From assembly GCF_945859685.1 (NCBI RefSeq), contig NC_079149.1:9459118-9523117 (forward strand): a DNA stretch of 64,000 nucleotides, in the 5' to 3' direction. How positions within the stretch are numbered: the first letter of the stretch is position 1; each line of letters opens with the position of its first letter. A program made the translations under genes and the position numbers. This stretch comes from Eupeodes corollae. Its lineage: Eukaryota; Arthropoda; Insecta; Diptera; Syrphidae. Positions 1 through 11,979 of this stretch are shown one piece after another. The notes under the pieces are model-generated. The model saw nothing but the letters and a program-made list of their open reading frames with translations, searched no databases and was not told where the DNA came from.

Positions 1-639
1 TTAATACAGAAAACATTACCTGTCAATTTTGAACTTTTAAAGTTTTTTCAAAGGTGAAAAAAAAATAATCCAAATTAAAATAGAACAAATCACTAAAAAC
101 TGCGACTGAAACTAGAATAGCTAATATATCCGTCACCAAAGTTTAATCAACTTGAAATTTTTAATGGCACATTTTGGCATTTTTGCGGGTTTGTTCATCA
201 CGAGTAATTGGGTTTGTTTAATAGCCGCTAGAATTTTGTAAAGCTACATTTCCATTGCGTCCAAGTTCAAGCAACTCTGTTGGAAAACACAGAAGAACTT
301 GCAATGAAAATATTCCAATTTCTTTTTTCAATAGTCTGATTTTTGGATGTAAAATTTGAGTGACAGCTTAAGTTCCTTCACAGAACTGTCAAATTTTGAG
401 TATTTTAGGGGTGTGTTCAATATTTGTTTGGTTTTGTTTTTTCTTCTGTAATGTGTATTTGATTTATTAAGAAACATACATAGAATTTAATGTAGACATT
501 TGGATACTTTTAACAAATTTTACGTTTCAGATTCATGGTTTTTAAAACAAAATTTATGGTTTAAAAATTGGTTTCTAAAGAAGTTTTGAGCTTCTTCTGT
601 GAAAGAAAAGTCAAAATATGCGAACATCCAAGGTTCGCA

Positions 640-930
640 GTTCGTAGCTCATGTGCAAGATGCTTAATGTTGAGGTTATGTTGCGCGCGCGAACAATTTA
701 TTCGTTGCAGTGTGGATAGTATGTGGAACGCGAAAAGAGTTTGACAGTTCGTAAAAACCGCACTGCAATTCGTTAGTACCAAATTGTTTTTACAAAATTG
801 TCTTGTTTTAGAGAACAAAATGCAAATTTTATTATCCTAAAGAAGGTGTCAATTGGTTTCTTATAATTTAATGTGCAAGGCCCTTAATGACGAATATTCG
901 TTCATTTGTGGGTCGTTGATAACCGTTAAG
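640..930 (-). repeat. Degraded dispersed repeat, inverted relative to the copy at 59470-59837
   Basis: Read on the minus strand, 645-760 matches about 59685-59755. It shares the order ACTGTCAAACT, TTCGCGTTCCACAT, ATCCACACT, CAACGAATAA and CGCGCG. Both copies lie near a CGAATATTCGTTCATT palindrome (892-907 here) and near a CACATGAG end sequence. Length and ends of this copy are poorly defined. Confidence 0.6.
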
Positions 931-1679
931 TGAATATTCTTTTGATTGATTTGAATTTGTTTCGTTCAGTAGTTTAACTTTCTCGAAAGAGCTACAAAAA
1001 TTGTTCATTTCTAACAAATGAATACAAAAAGTTCGAAGCTAAAGTTCAATATTAAATATTTGATTGGAAAAAACTGTTGAACAAAATTTTCGATTTAATT
1101 ATGAACATAGTTTGGAAAAATCTAATGTCAAAACCTAACGAAAAAATTATCAAATGTTAGTTTTTGTTGTCCATTTAAGGAAGAGTCAAAATGATTTTTA
1201 AATTTGATCTACCCAAAATCAATTCAAACGTCAAAACTGAACGAAAAGTCATCGTTAAGTAAACATAATTATTTTTGATACTTAAGGAAATGTCAAATAA
1301 GGTTTAAAATTCTATATTTAAATTCATTTTTAAGCTATTACTTGACTTCGACTAAGCCTTAAATAGAAAGCAAAGGTAAACGAAAAGTACGAATAAAGTA
1401 TGGAAACGTCAAGTGTCATCATCCGCCATTTTTAAAACCAAATTCATGCAACCCAAGTTGTGATATTTTATTTTATTTTTATTTTATTTATAAATTTTGT
1501 TTGTTTTTGTAAACATTTTAGACGGAATGAAATTTGAACTTTTTTTAAAGCTGTCTCGTCAGCTATTGTATAGGTAGATTATTTGGTTTCATCATATTTT
1601 GTTCATAAATTGTATGGGCTCATATTTCATAAGCTGTCTCCGAAAATAAAAACAAAATAATGATAATAACTTAAAAACT

Positions 1680-2250
1680 TCCAACAAAACATTCATTGTC
1701 GTCATCGTCGTCGCCACCGATAGCCGCCACAGCCGCTGCTGCCGTCATATCATCATTTTCGAGAAGACTATGATGAGTTGAGAAACAAAATAGCAAAACT
1801 ACGTGGCGGTGGCGGTGGATGGCGTCGGCACACGGTACAATACATTATACGATACGAGTCGAGTATACGATGGCGGTTCGGCACCCAAAGCGATTATTTG
1901 CTCGACTTCATGACGTTGACATTTTAATTTGCACCTTGTGCCAGTTTCGTTAATCCATTGAAGCTATCCAGATATACAAAAAGTTTGGAGAAACGTATAA
2001 AATGAAAACAACAATAACAACGACTAAAAAAGAAGAAGAGAAATCGGCGAAACGATGCGATGACGGTGGCGACTAAACTGAATAAAAACAAATCAAAGTG
2101 CAAAAGAATTCGAAAGTGTTGCCATTTTATGAAAAAATTCTTAAAAACTTTTAACTAATACAAAACAAAATGGCGGCTAGTGTCATAACTGATGAAATAT
2201 CATTCGATTTTGACATTTCGTAAGCGTCCAGTGTGGACACTACCTAATGT
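1680..2250. promoter_or_regulatory. GC-rich island with PHO/YY1-like sites, candidate Polycomb response element or promoter
   Basis: This island stands out from the AT-rich flank. It contains CATCGTCGTCGCCACC-type repeats, a GTGGCGGTGGCGGTGG run (about 1801), and ATGGC cores near 1817, 1868 and 2170. The last sits in CAAAATGGCGGC, close to the YY1/PHO consensus. TATAAA occurs at about 1996. The Psc-Su(z)2 locus of Drosophila is itself a Polycomb target. A promoter of an unseen neighbouring gene is the alternative. Confidence 0.35.
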
Positions 2251-3905
2251 GAGCAGCACAAGATAATTGATATACACAAGTCGAATATTGACAAACTGTA
2301 TGAAACAATGGTCAAAAACTATTTTCCAGCTGTCAAAACTTCTGTCATTAGAAACAGTGTTGCCAATTTAAAAATATTATGTATGAGACTAAAACCGCTT
2401 TTCAAAATATTTTGAAATACTTTAATGTTCTCAAAAAACAGGCTTACTTTCAACTCTCTCTGATTTAATGTTCAGTCAATATCAACAATACGAGTACATT
2501 TTAGTGAGAAAATGTTAAGTGGCAACCCTCAAAAAGAGTATTAAATTGGTATGTAGTTCAAATGGCGCGTATAAAAGCCGCAGAAAAAAGCGATCAAAGT
2601 ACCCTCTTTGGCATCAAAAGAATCGCAAAACAACACTAGGAGCACCTACCTTCATAGCTTCATACATTTTATGTATAAAGGTGCCAAATCAAGTCTTGTC
2701 TCTCTGCAAAAAAAAACCTCTTTCTCTATTCATGGCCCCAGATTGGAGTCGGAATCGTAAATCCGTTCTTTGGCGACCATATACGTAGAAGGTAAACAAT
2801 ATATTCATCGCTGGTTGTCTTTCATGCATATATCCACTTGCCATTGATAGACAGGGATACAACTCATGCTCTCCCACCACCAACCTCATCAAGAGCAAGC
2901 ACTGCTATGTGGGACATACAGAGTATGGAGTATAAGAAGCATGGTAAGGTAAGGTAGATACCCCACTTTGATGGACGCTGGACTTTGGATGGAGCACACT
3001 ACACACAAGCTACAACCAGCCTCCAAGAATTGCTCCATAAATCATTGGATTTGTATAGCTGGAGCCCACAAAGTACGAGTATAAAGTAGACGGCTGGTTG
3101 TGTGTCTGGTCTTACCGGGCCAAGCAAAGCCAAGCCAAGACAGGCCAGTTTCATTGCACCAAGTGGGACATGCTTATGAGCGCGTGCGCGCCTTCGTTTC
3201 GCTTGTATATTTCCTTTTAACTTCGGTATCCTATGCCTACAAATAAAGTTGACAGCCGAAAGGCACAACGAGGTGGAGATTAAGAGTTCTTTTTTCCCGC
3301 TCTGTCTCTTCTATTCCATTTGAATGCTGAAGCTAAAGCTTATGCTGGTGACTTGAGGCCTTTTCTTTTTTCTTGGTTTCTTCAACAAGCAATAAGGGGA
3401 TAGTGGTGCGAGTTTAATAATTGTTAAGCCATAAGTTAAGGCTTCAAGCAGCCTCATTGCATTAACGCCCGGTTTTTTGCGTCTTGTGTTTCTCCTAAAA
3501 CTTCTCTACTCTTTTGTAATAATTTTTGTGCGGAAGAAAAAACAGACACAAGAGTGCGGAAATGTCTTGCGAGGTTTTGCACACTTGAAATGGAGGAAAA
3601 GTCAGACTTGGAGTTGACTGCAGAAGGCAATGATATGGCGGTTTCTTTGGTGATATAGAGTAATCCACTTCAGCTAAGCGCTACGCTGGTTTAAGTGGAA
3701 AGACTTGATTGCCAGAAGATGGGATGCGTTACATATAATTAGAAGAAATTGGAAGACTTTTCTAAAAGGGTGACAGGTCTTGTAAGAGCTGAAGACTTTT
3801 TTAAACATGGATAAAATTGGGGTTTAAAACTTGTTCAAAACTTTGTATAGCTATACTTCTTCCAACTTTAAGGCTTAAATCATAAGAATAGATACAGATC
3901 AAAAA

Positions 3906-3918
3906 ACTTACCTTAAAT
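3906..3918 (-). other. Consensus splice donor just after the Su(z)2 stop codon
   Basis: The stop codon (3921-3919) is followed by ATTTAAG and then GTAAGT, a perfect AAG|GTAAGT donor 7 nt after the stop. It suggests an intron in the 3' UTR, with the rest of the 3' UTR further down the minus strand. Such an intron lies too close to the stop to trigger nonsense-mediated decay. No acceptor was assigned. Confidence 0.45.
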
Positions 3919-6900
3919 CTAAGCTGTCCCAGCGCTAACAGTCGAACTTGATGAAGATGAAGCAACCAGTGAAGAAATACTCTTGAATGAAGTCTTCGGT
4001 TGAGTTGGTACTGGTGCAGGCTCTCGGCTTATCGCCATTGATGGTGAAGCCGACGAGGATGAGGAAACCACATTTGACGATGTCGCCAGTGTCGTTTTAG
4101 CAGCTGGTTTATTTGAAAAATTATCAGCTGGGCCCGAGCTCGATGGACGACTCGATGAAGAATTCGTCACACTTGTTGTAGAAACACTCGATGGAGCTGA
4201 TGATGGTCCAGGTGTTGGTGTTGCTGTTGCTGTTGCTTGAGCCTCTGATTTATCAGCGGCCGCAGCTGCTCTCATATTAAGATTAGCGGCAACTTGCTCA
4301 ATATTTAGATTCTTCTTTAGCCTCGGCGGAGATCCAGGGTTTGTACTGCTCGAGGGGCTGTTATTTGGTGGTGTTGGGGCTTTGAATTCGGGCTTCACTG
4401 ATACTACTCCAGTAGTGGTGGGGGAGGTTGGAGTGGGAGAAGATGGTAAGCTGTTAATACTGTTGAGCATAGGAATCTGGGGTTGATTTCGGAAAGCCAG
4501 CGCCGATGGATTCGGAATGTTTCGAACTGAGGCGTTTTGCTGGCGAACCGGAGTTTGTGCGGCTCGAACTTTGGAGATCTCGTTCAACTTTGGGAGAGTT
4601 TTGATGGCGATTTTTTCGCGATTTGTTGCCGATTCAGAGAGCAAATGGAGGTTCTGCAGGTCGTCGGTTGAAGACTCCAGTTTTGAAGACTTATTCGCCG
4701 AGGCGGCAATGCTGTCGGGAACCGTGCTCGAAGTCATGTTTTGTTTGATTTTATTGAGGGCTGCTTCGAGGCTATTGCCAGCTGTTGGTGTTGGAGGTGT
4801 TGGGGGTTTGGGATGATGATTCGAATGTTTTCCAGACAGGTCCAGAATTTCCACGCTGTTATCTCGTGATGAAGGTCTGCGATCTTTTAAGGTCGACGAC
4901 GACGACGAAGATGAAGAGGAATGTGTCGACTTTTCCTTAGACGACTTTCCATTGGTTTCTGATGAAGGCCTTTCGGGTTGCTTGGGGGCGTTTTCGGCAA
5001 TTGTTGCTGCTGATTTACTGGCCACGATTGCGGGAATGATGCTTCGCATGCTGATAAGCCCTGGTGGCGAAGCCTGTGAATGGCCAGTTGTGCTCTTTGT
5101 GCTTACTGTTAGGGCGGGTGATCTCACAGAGGGGCTGCTTTGGGATTTTTTGATCTTCACCAAGGGAATTGGTGCCGGAGGTGGTCGAGTCGCTTTTGGT
5201 GGACTGGACTTCACAGATGCAGGTTTCTGGTGCTCTGATGCTGATCCAACTGCAGGAACCCTCAGAATTTCCAGCGCCGGCTTTTGGCTTATTTGACTGG
5301 AATTGTTGTTTTGACTTGTGTAGGACTTCTTCTGGCTTGTAATGGTGACAGCCGAAGAACTTGAGGAATGTGTGAATTTTCCGTTTAAACTCTCGGACAT
5401 TTTCGTAACACTGATCGAAGAAGGTGGCATCAACATTGGCAACGGCTTGCGCTTGCTCATTTCATGAGTGTAGCTCGAGGCGATGGAAGAGGTATAGAAA
5501 GGCTTGTCGTGTGATTTCGCTGAAGCCGATGAAGTCGCTGAGTTTGAAGGCTTGATGGGGCGTTGCTGAGTCTGGAACATGGGGCCATAAGCTGATTTGC
5601 GCACCAGACGATCCTGCTCACTCTTCTGTTGCTTCGTCAACATTGACGGATGGGGTCCGTCAAGACTTGCAGACCTCTTAAGCTGAGCTGCTTGCTTGTG
5701 CGCCGAACTGGCTATCGAGGAGATGGGACTCAGTTTATGGGAGGGATGGGGCATTTGTTTTGGTGGAGCTTGGGGCACAGCAAATTGTGGCTTCAAGGGC
5801 GGAGGATTACGATTGGGCTGTTGGACCGGGAGTGACGGGGTTGGGTTAGGTGTGGGTGTGGTCACTGGAGCCCGTGGCACAGGTTTAAGCGGTGGAGTGG
5901 CAGGTGTTGTGGATGTGGGTGTTAGGGTTGTGATGGTAAGCGGGGTTGTTTTGAAGAGACTAGGAGGAAGCGGTGGCGAGGCCGGTATTTTCATTTCCTG
6001 AATATTGCTGAGAGGTTTAGAAATAGGCACCGGCGACTTTACAGTGCCTGTGGATGAGACCTGTGGCGAGGGCTTCGAAGGAATTCTCGTGTGAATTGTG
6101 GTCATAATTTGTGGAGCGTTACTGGGCTTTGATTTAGCTTCCTTCGACGATAAGTCCCTCGAACTTCCTTCCTTGGAGGAATTGGTTTCTTTTAAACTGT
6201 CTTCCTTGTTGATGGATTCTTTAGAAATAGCCTCCTTTAAGCTGGTCTCCTTTGAATTGATCTCCTTAGAACTGATCTCTTTGTTTTGACTATGACCCTC
6301 TCTTGATTTTGAGTCTTTTGAAGACTTAGAAGACTCCTTAGTCTTGGAATCTTTGGACTTTCCGTCTTTCAATTTTGTGTCTTTTGATTTTGAATCTTTC
6401 TTAGAACCTTCAGAGTCCTTGTTGCTTGTTTGACTAAGCTTTTTCGAAGATTCAACGTGTCGAATTGCACTCGATAAGTTCATACTTGCACCTGATGGAA
6501 TTGAGGGTGCACTTGGAGTTGTCGATGATGGTGGAGAGTATGCTAGCTTGGGCTTCTTCGTATGATGTTTTCCGTTCATGGTAGGCTCTGCCGGCATTGG
6601 CGGAGGGAGCTTCAAGCTTGTTGGTGGCGTTGTGACGATTACATCATCACTGCTGCTGCTCGATTTTCTACTCTCGACCTTGTGTGCCCGATGATTTCCG
6701 GTAATTTTGACTTTCATCTTGAGACTCTCATTCTCTGGCTGTGATGATATCTCAGCGTGCAATTTCCTGCGTTTTCCATTCGAATCTTTGGGTTCCTTCG
6801 AGTGCTTCTTCTTGCGTTTCTTATGTGACGACGACGAAGGGAATGAAGGGTATTCGTCCTTGCCCATAAACGTGAATGTTCCATTCGAGGTCGACGAGCT

Positions 6901-9359
6901 GGCCGATGACGAAGTCGACATTGGTGAAGCATCCGGGCTGGTCTTTGGTTTTGGCAATTCCAAGGGATCCTTTTGTCTATCGGGGTCGATTGGCTTCAAA
7001 CCAATATTCTTGGCATATGTCTTCAAGTCTATCTTTTCCGGCAGAGGTTGCTCATCCACGGAGTACTTACGCTTGGATATCTTCTTCGGTTCTTGCCGCA
7101 CCTCAGCTGACTTCGGCTTCGGAATGGCTATTTTAGAAGTCTTTGGGCTATTCAACTCAATCTTGAGCTTAGGAACGTTCTTCGGTTTTGGTGGACTGTT
7201 CGCAGGTGACGAAGGAGATGGTTTCTTTCCTGCCGTCTTCAGCTCGGCCAATGAGAGATTCTCCATACTTTCATCGGAAGAGTTTGGCGAACGGTGGATC
7301 TGCGATTGTGGAATACTCACCACAATGTCACACTTGGAAACCGATGGAGGCTTCGACTCGTCCTTGGGTGTCTTCGGTATTAGGTTACCACTGCCACTGG
7401 TCGAATTTGAAGTCACTGCATAGTCACTGTAACGCATGTCATTGCTTCGAAGGCTCTTGAAGTCATTCGTGATGTTGTAAACAGACTCTTCGGAGTTGGA
7501 ACGTTTAGGGCTCTGCTTTCGGGCTATGATCATCTTCATGGCCCCACTACTCTCGTTCTTTTCCCGTTCCATCTCATTGTTGTTATTATTGTTGTTGTAT
7601 CCAAGCGTGGAATCTTTCATATCTAGCGACTTGGATTTGTATACCGAATAGGTAACCTGCCTACTGTTCTCCCCATTTTTGTCAGCTTTCCTCACAGGTT
7701 CAACGAACCTCACCGTTTTCATTGGCACAGCAGGTGCCATCATCATTTCACTGTCAGTCAGTGCCTTTTTGGCACGTTTAGCCTCTGGACTGCCCGAATC
7801 GTTTTGATTATTCTCCCCCAGTACCTTCGTTGTGGCGGGGGTGGTTGACGGAGTTGTTGTAGTCTTAGAAACTGCCGGCGCTGGCGTGTTGCTATGCAAA
7901 AGAATTCGATAGCAAAATCTCATTGGAGCAACCTAAACACATTACCATCAGGCGCGATTTCGAGACGAAAAAAGGAAGAAATGGAAAAACAAAAGAACAA
8001 TAAATTTTCTTTATCGGTTTTAAACTTTTTTTCTTTCTAACGTCACAAGGATTCCTTTTGTTGATTTTAAAAAAGGAGACAAAATATTTTTTTGTTTTAA
8101 GCAAAAAAGGACAACTCACTCTTTTCCAGTTATAGCAATAGCCAACATCAATAAGACTGAAATCTTCTGGCAAAATTTCGTCCTCGTAGATGATGTCAAT
8201 GTCCACCCTCTGGTTATCCGGATCGATATCGTACTTGGAGCAAAGGAATCGCTTCAAATGATGAACTGTCACTCCAGCAGGACACTGCAGATATCTCACT
8301 GGTGGGATTTGAGATTTGTTGCAAGACACCAGCAATGCCGGATGGTATTCCAGTGAAAGACTATTGGAAACAAAAAGAAAAAAAAACGAAGACAAAAGGA
8401 TGAATAATTGGTTTTTTATTTGCACTTGAACAAAGGGACACATGAAGTGAAGGGTTGAGACTTGACAAGGGACGGGTGAAACATTCAGGAAGCTATTGAA
8501 TTCTATGTTTTTACCTTATTGGTTCTGCAGGATAAATAAATTCCTCTTCCATCATTAACATATCACAGTCAGATGTCGAATCTAGGGATTTCCAGAAATG
8601 CAACTGGCGTTCCCGTTCTTGTTGTATGAGACCCGGTACGAGTTTGTATACCAAGGTACGCAGGATATCATCAGATCTATATAAATTTCAGGATATGAGA
8701 ATTGGATTTTAGTACGCAAAGGCAAAAATAATTGAAACTCACCTTAAATTGCTAAGAGTGATGAATCGAATTTGTGGCTTGCAATTTGGACAATTGCTAT
8801 CGGTTTCCAAGTACTTCACAATGCAGGATCGACAATCTATATTTTAAGAGGTTGACGTTAGCTTGCTTTTCTTTTAGTCTTTTCGTGTCTCTCAATACTT
8901 ACATGAATGCTCGCAAATATCTACCGAAGTTGCATTGACCAAATATCCACGACATAAATTGCACACAATAACGTCATTGAATTCTTTGACTTTAAGCTTT
9001 TGACGGCGTTGCTGTTGTTGTTGTTGTTTTTGATGCTCTACTGATGATGATGAAGATGTTGTTGATGGAGGCTTCATCATTGTTGTTTCAACAGCATCAC
9101 TACCTGAAGCAGAACCAACAGCCGTGACAATTGTAGATTTGTCCATTGTCGATTGAGTGAATGGATTTAAAGTAGTTACAGTTCTTGCATTTGCAGCACT
9201 TGAAGAAGTGGACTGAAGATGCAATTGTTGTTGGAAATTTGTTGTTGTATTAGCTCCATTTAAATTTAATGCTTGTGAAGCTGAAGATGTATGATGATCT
9301 CTGATATCTTCACGTTTGCAAATATTACTTTTATGGTAGTCGGCTATCATATCTAGCAT
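3919..9359 (-). CDS. Su(z)2: Su(z)2-type Polycomb group RING finger protein (PCGF, PRC1), five coding exons
   Basis: Five minus-strand exons join in frame: 9359-8903, 8836-8743, 8676-8515, 8360-8120 and 7932-3919. Every intron is GT-AG, and the total of 4968 nt gives 1655 residues plus stop. The protein has a polyQ/Ser-rich N-terminus, a C3HC4 RING at about 133-171, a RAWUL domain at about 250-335 and a roughly 1300-residue disordered tail. The family pairs with Ring/Sce in PRC1, and the long basic tail of Psc/Su(z)2 inhibits remodelling and compacts chromatin. I favour Su(z)2 over Psc because SLSLEYHPA, FLCSKY, CYNW and the tail motif FKSLRSNDMRYSDYAV (about 476-491) match Su(z)2 as I recall it. 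The ATG at 9359 is the only one after an in-frame stop at 9435-9437. At 1655 aa it is somewhat longer than Drosophila Su(z)2 (about 1.4 kb codons). Psc remains the alternative; PCGF identity itself is near certain. Confidence 0.9.
3922..7800 (-). other. Long disordered Ser/Pro/Lys tail of Su(z)2
   Basis: This is one uninterrupted exon, about 1290 codons after the RAWUL domain. It is rich in Ser, Pro, Thr and Lys, with poly-Ser, poly-Asn and poly-Pro runs and no recognisable fold. A KDSK/SKD/KE repeat block lies at roughly residues 820-920 (about 6140-6430). Conserved-looking islands are FKSLRSNDMRYSDYAV (about 476) and DLKTYAKNIGLKPID (about 618). In Drosophila, the equivalent basic tails are the parts that compact nucleosomes in vitro. 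Confidence 0.8.
7890..8325 (-). other. RAWUL (ubiquitin-like) domain of Su(z)2
   Basis: The domain starts in the exon 8360-8120 with RYLQCPAGVTVHHLKRFL and ends in the large exon with APMRFCYRIL. The phase-0 junction between residues 318 and 319 joins YNWKR to VAPMRF, exactly where the family is continuous. RAWUL domains of PCGF proteins mediate contacts with other Polycomb or BCOR-type partners. Confidence 0.85.
8743..8965 (-). other. RING finger domain of Su(z)2, split by an intron
   Basis: The zinc ligands read Cys133, Cys136, Cys149, His151, Cys154, Cys157, Cys168 and Cys171, a complete C3HC4 set. The intron 8837-8902 falls inside the tyrosine codon of H-S-Y-C, so unspliced reading ends in an artefactual stop just after the histidine. 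Splicing restores the conserved HSYCRSC spacing of PCGF RINGs. This domain is expected to bind the Ring1-type E3 partner. Confidence 0.9.
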
Positions 9360-9461
9360 GATAAGGCACCGTGAAGAGGAATTTTGTTTTGTTTGTGTTT
9401 GCTGTAACTTCGTCTTGGTAAACGAAGATGCGGTCTAGTAGCCTTAGTTATGCTGGGCTAT
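9360..9461 (-). other. 5' UTR part of the first coding exon of Su(z)2
   Basis: A strong acceptor (pyrimidine run then TTCCAG, AG at 9462-9463) opens the exon. The 102 nt to the ATG at 9359 contain an in-frame stop (9435-9437), so they are untranslated. At least one non-coding 5' exon must lie upstream. Its position is not resolved; the islands at 12 kb and 43 kb are candidates. Confidence 0.6.
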
Positions 9462-11142
9462 CTGGAACAATAAGAAGAAAAGAAACAAAATATGAATATA
9501 AAGTTGAGAGAATAGTGGACTTTTGTCTATAGGAGAAGATCCAAACATTCATACAAAAATATCAAATTAAAAAGTTGAGCAACAAATACTAGAACTTATA
9601 GTTCTCTACTCTAAAGATCTTTTCTGACTTTGAGATTTCATTCTTATCATTAATTCAGTTTTAGGTGGATTTGTCTAATTTCCTACAAAAAGATTCTGAA
9701 GTAATATCTCTAAGTTCGAATTAATTCGTGAGTGACACATATGTAAAATATTGAACAGTAACTTGTGCTACCATTTTTTCAAAAATGGTAAAAAAAGAAG
9801 TCTGAGAAAACGATTTCTAATATCTCCGAAATCAGAAATGTCAATTTCTGCACCACCTCACAATATTTTTTGTGAGCTTATTGACTATTTAAGCCTCGTA
9901 TTAATCCATTTTCGTTTGAATCGAGATATTAGAAATTGATGAGATATTACAATTTAATAGCTGATAAGATGTTGGTTTTGTAGGATTCCAAGCAATTCCT
10001 TGATATAATTGACTTGGGCATTTATTAACTAAAAAACGAATTTACATAAGCAAAAAAATACTTAATACGTCTACGTCAACACACCAAATGAACCACGGAG
10101 ATATTACTCCTAAGGATTTTTTTAAAGAAAACTCCTTAATAGACACTCCAATAGGATTCTTGAAATTAATTTTAAATAATAACATTAAAAAGTGTCCCAA
10201 GTGTCCTTAAATTATGTTCTATAACCTCACAAGACGTCGTCGTCGCTTTGTAAGATTTTTCTTCACATAACGAGATTTATTTTTTAATTAATTTGGGTCC
10301 AGTGCGATTTAAAAATTCTATTTAATTCATTGACACCATTCAAATGAAACCATTTCATTCTATCAAACAAATTTTAATTACAGCTTTAGTAGTATTTTTT
10401 TGGTCATTTGTTCCTTGTCATTAATTTCGAATGAGGTTCTCTTTTTCAGTCAGTCTTTCGTTCATTCATTCAATACCTCTGGAATAAATCTCATATTTCG
10501 TCTTATTAAGCTGATCTGATATACTTATTGTGAGTTGTTTCTTATTTATTTTTTACTTTACCTTCCCCATCCTCAGACCGTTTATTTCAGATGGTTGATT
10601 TAGGACAAAATGTGCACAGCACTGCACAGTAATAATGAAGTCAGTGCCAGATTTTAGGAAGATACTGGCAAAGAGTGATTTTTAAGGACCGTTTTCAAGT
10701 TTCGTAACAGAGAAAATATTCTGGCAAAACATAATTACATAAAACATAAATCATAAAAGAAATGACAAATTTTCTTAAAATTAATGAGTTTTTCCATTTT
10801 CTTACTGGATTATTTCGTTAAAAAAAGGCGCCCCTTTTAACAAATTAAATTCAATAAGTGACTCTGGAGATATTATCTAGAAGCTATCATTTCCCGCTTA
10901 TTATATCGAAATTAATCGTTTTATCGATTTCATTTCTTCTAAACTAAACTAATAACTAAAAGTGTATAACTTCAATTTGACGTAAGACAGTCAAATAAAT
11001 TCAACGATGACAGATAAGTAATTTTATCTCACTCTCTGAAAATGTATAGGAGATTAAAAATGTCTGCATCAATTTCCTATCTCTTTTCATCCACCAAGTG
11101 GAGAAGGAATAAAATGACGAAACGTCAAAATGAGTAGCCTTT
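9462..11142. other. Upstream or intronic DNA of Su(z)2, nothing assigned
   Basis: AT-rich sequence with no credible coding frame, RNA gene or element recognised. It probably belongs to the intron before the first coding exon if the promoter lies at 12 kb or beyond. Confidence 0.5.
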
Positions 11143-11520
11143 AGGAGAAGTGTAATCACCGTCGTTGAAGTTTGTGAACCAATAAGGAAATTCTATTATC
11201 TTTAATCTCATCGATCTGTCAAATATGAAATAGAGAAACTCAACTTAACGAAGAACTATGATACAAGATCTTGTTGAGATCTTTGCGCTAAAACTACAGG
11301 CGAGCTATCTGTCAAATTTTGAAAGCTCATAAGATAGGAGAAGTGTAAAAACCGTCATTGAAGTTTTTGGAACTATACAAAAATTCTCTAATTCTTAATC
11401 TCATCTATCTGTCAAGCATGAAATAGAGAAACTCAACTTAACGAAGGACTATGATACAAGATCTTGTTGAGATCTTTTGCGTCAATACTACACTACCTGT
11501 CAAGTTTTGACAGCTCATGC
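11143..11520. repeat. 193-bp tandem duplication
   Basis: The unit starting AGGAGAAGTGTAA at 11143 recurs at 11336. Both share the order CCGTC.TTGAAGTTT, TCTAATTC-type text, CTGTCAA.ATGAAATAGAG, CTCAACTTAACGAAG and GATCTTGTTGAGATC, ending in a GACAGCTCAT or GAAAGCTCAT stretch. The two units are visibly similar at nearly every position with small indels, so the duplication looks fairly recent. It lies between the first coding exon and the GC-rich island upstream. Confidence 0.85.
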
Positions 11521-11979
11521 ACTGCATTTTCAAATTTTGAAAATTCGAAAGCCTTTTTCTTTTTCTTATGCTCAAAAGGCCTCCCCATAGCTTAGTCTTG
11601 CCCTGATGATGTCTATAGCATGGCACATAAGATCTAAAGTTTATACTTTTTAAATACATTGCTGAATACCATTTGCATAACAGCATCAAGTCTGCTTCGG
11701 ACTACTGACACGACAAACGAAACGAGCGACGACGCAAATCCACAACCACATCGAAGCATCTTTGAGAAAAATAAAAATACAGAAAAACAAGTAAACGCCT
11801 TATTGCTACCGCAAAAATTAAAGACACTTAGGTACATAGCTATAAGCTGCAAACTGCACTAACTTGACTACACATAAAATAGCCCCACAATCAATGACAG
11901 AAAAACAAATAGAAGTGGCTTAAATGTGACAGAAGCTGTATGGCTTGGGGGAAAAATGTCAGAAGCAGCTACGAACGGC

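Larger units (their letters stand above)
1..3905. other. 3' flank of Su(z)2, no coding gene seen
   Basis: Short open frames here show no protein character. The stretch holds a degraded dispersed repeat (about 640-930), the GC-rich ATGGC-rich island (1680-2250), and AT-rich runs at about 1465-1490 that on the minus strand contain several AATAAA hexamers and could serve as distal polyadenylation signals. The rest is unassigned. Confidence 0.5.

Noticed and set aside
6707..7423. 238-codon plus-strand open frame
   Set aside because: It is antisense to the Su(z)2 tail exon and has no domain; it arises from the biased codons on the other strand. The same applies to the shorter plus-strand frames at 4517-7460.
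7933..8119. Reading through from 8120 to a 183-residue protein with a start at 8443
   Set aside because: It reads intron sequence at both ends; splice sites at 8361 and 8120 restore the RAWUL domain in frame.
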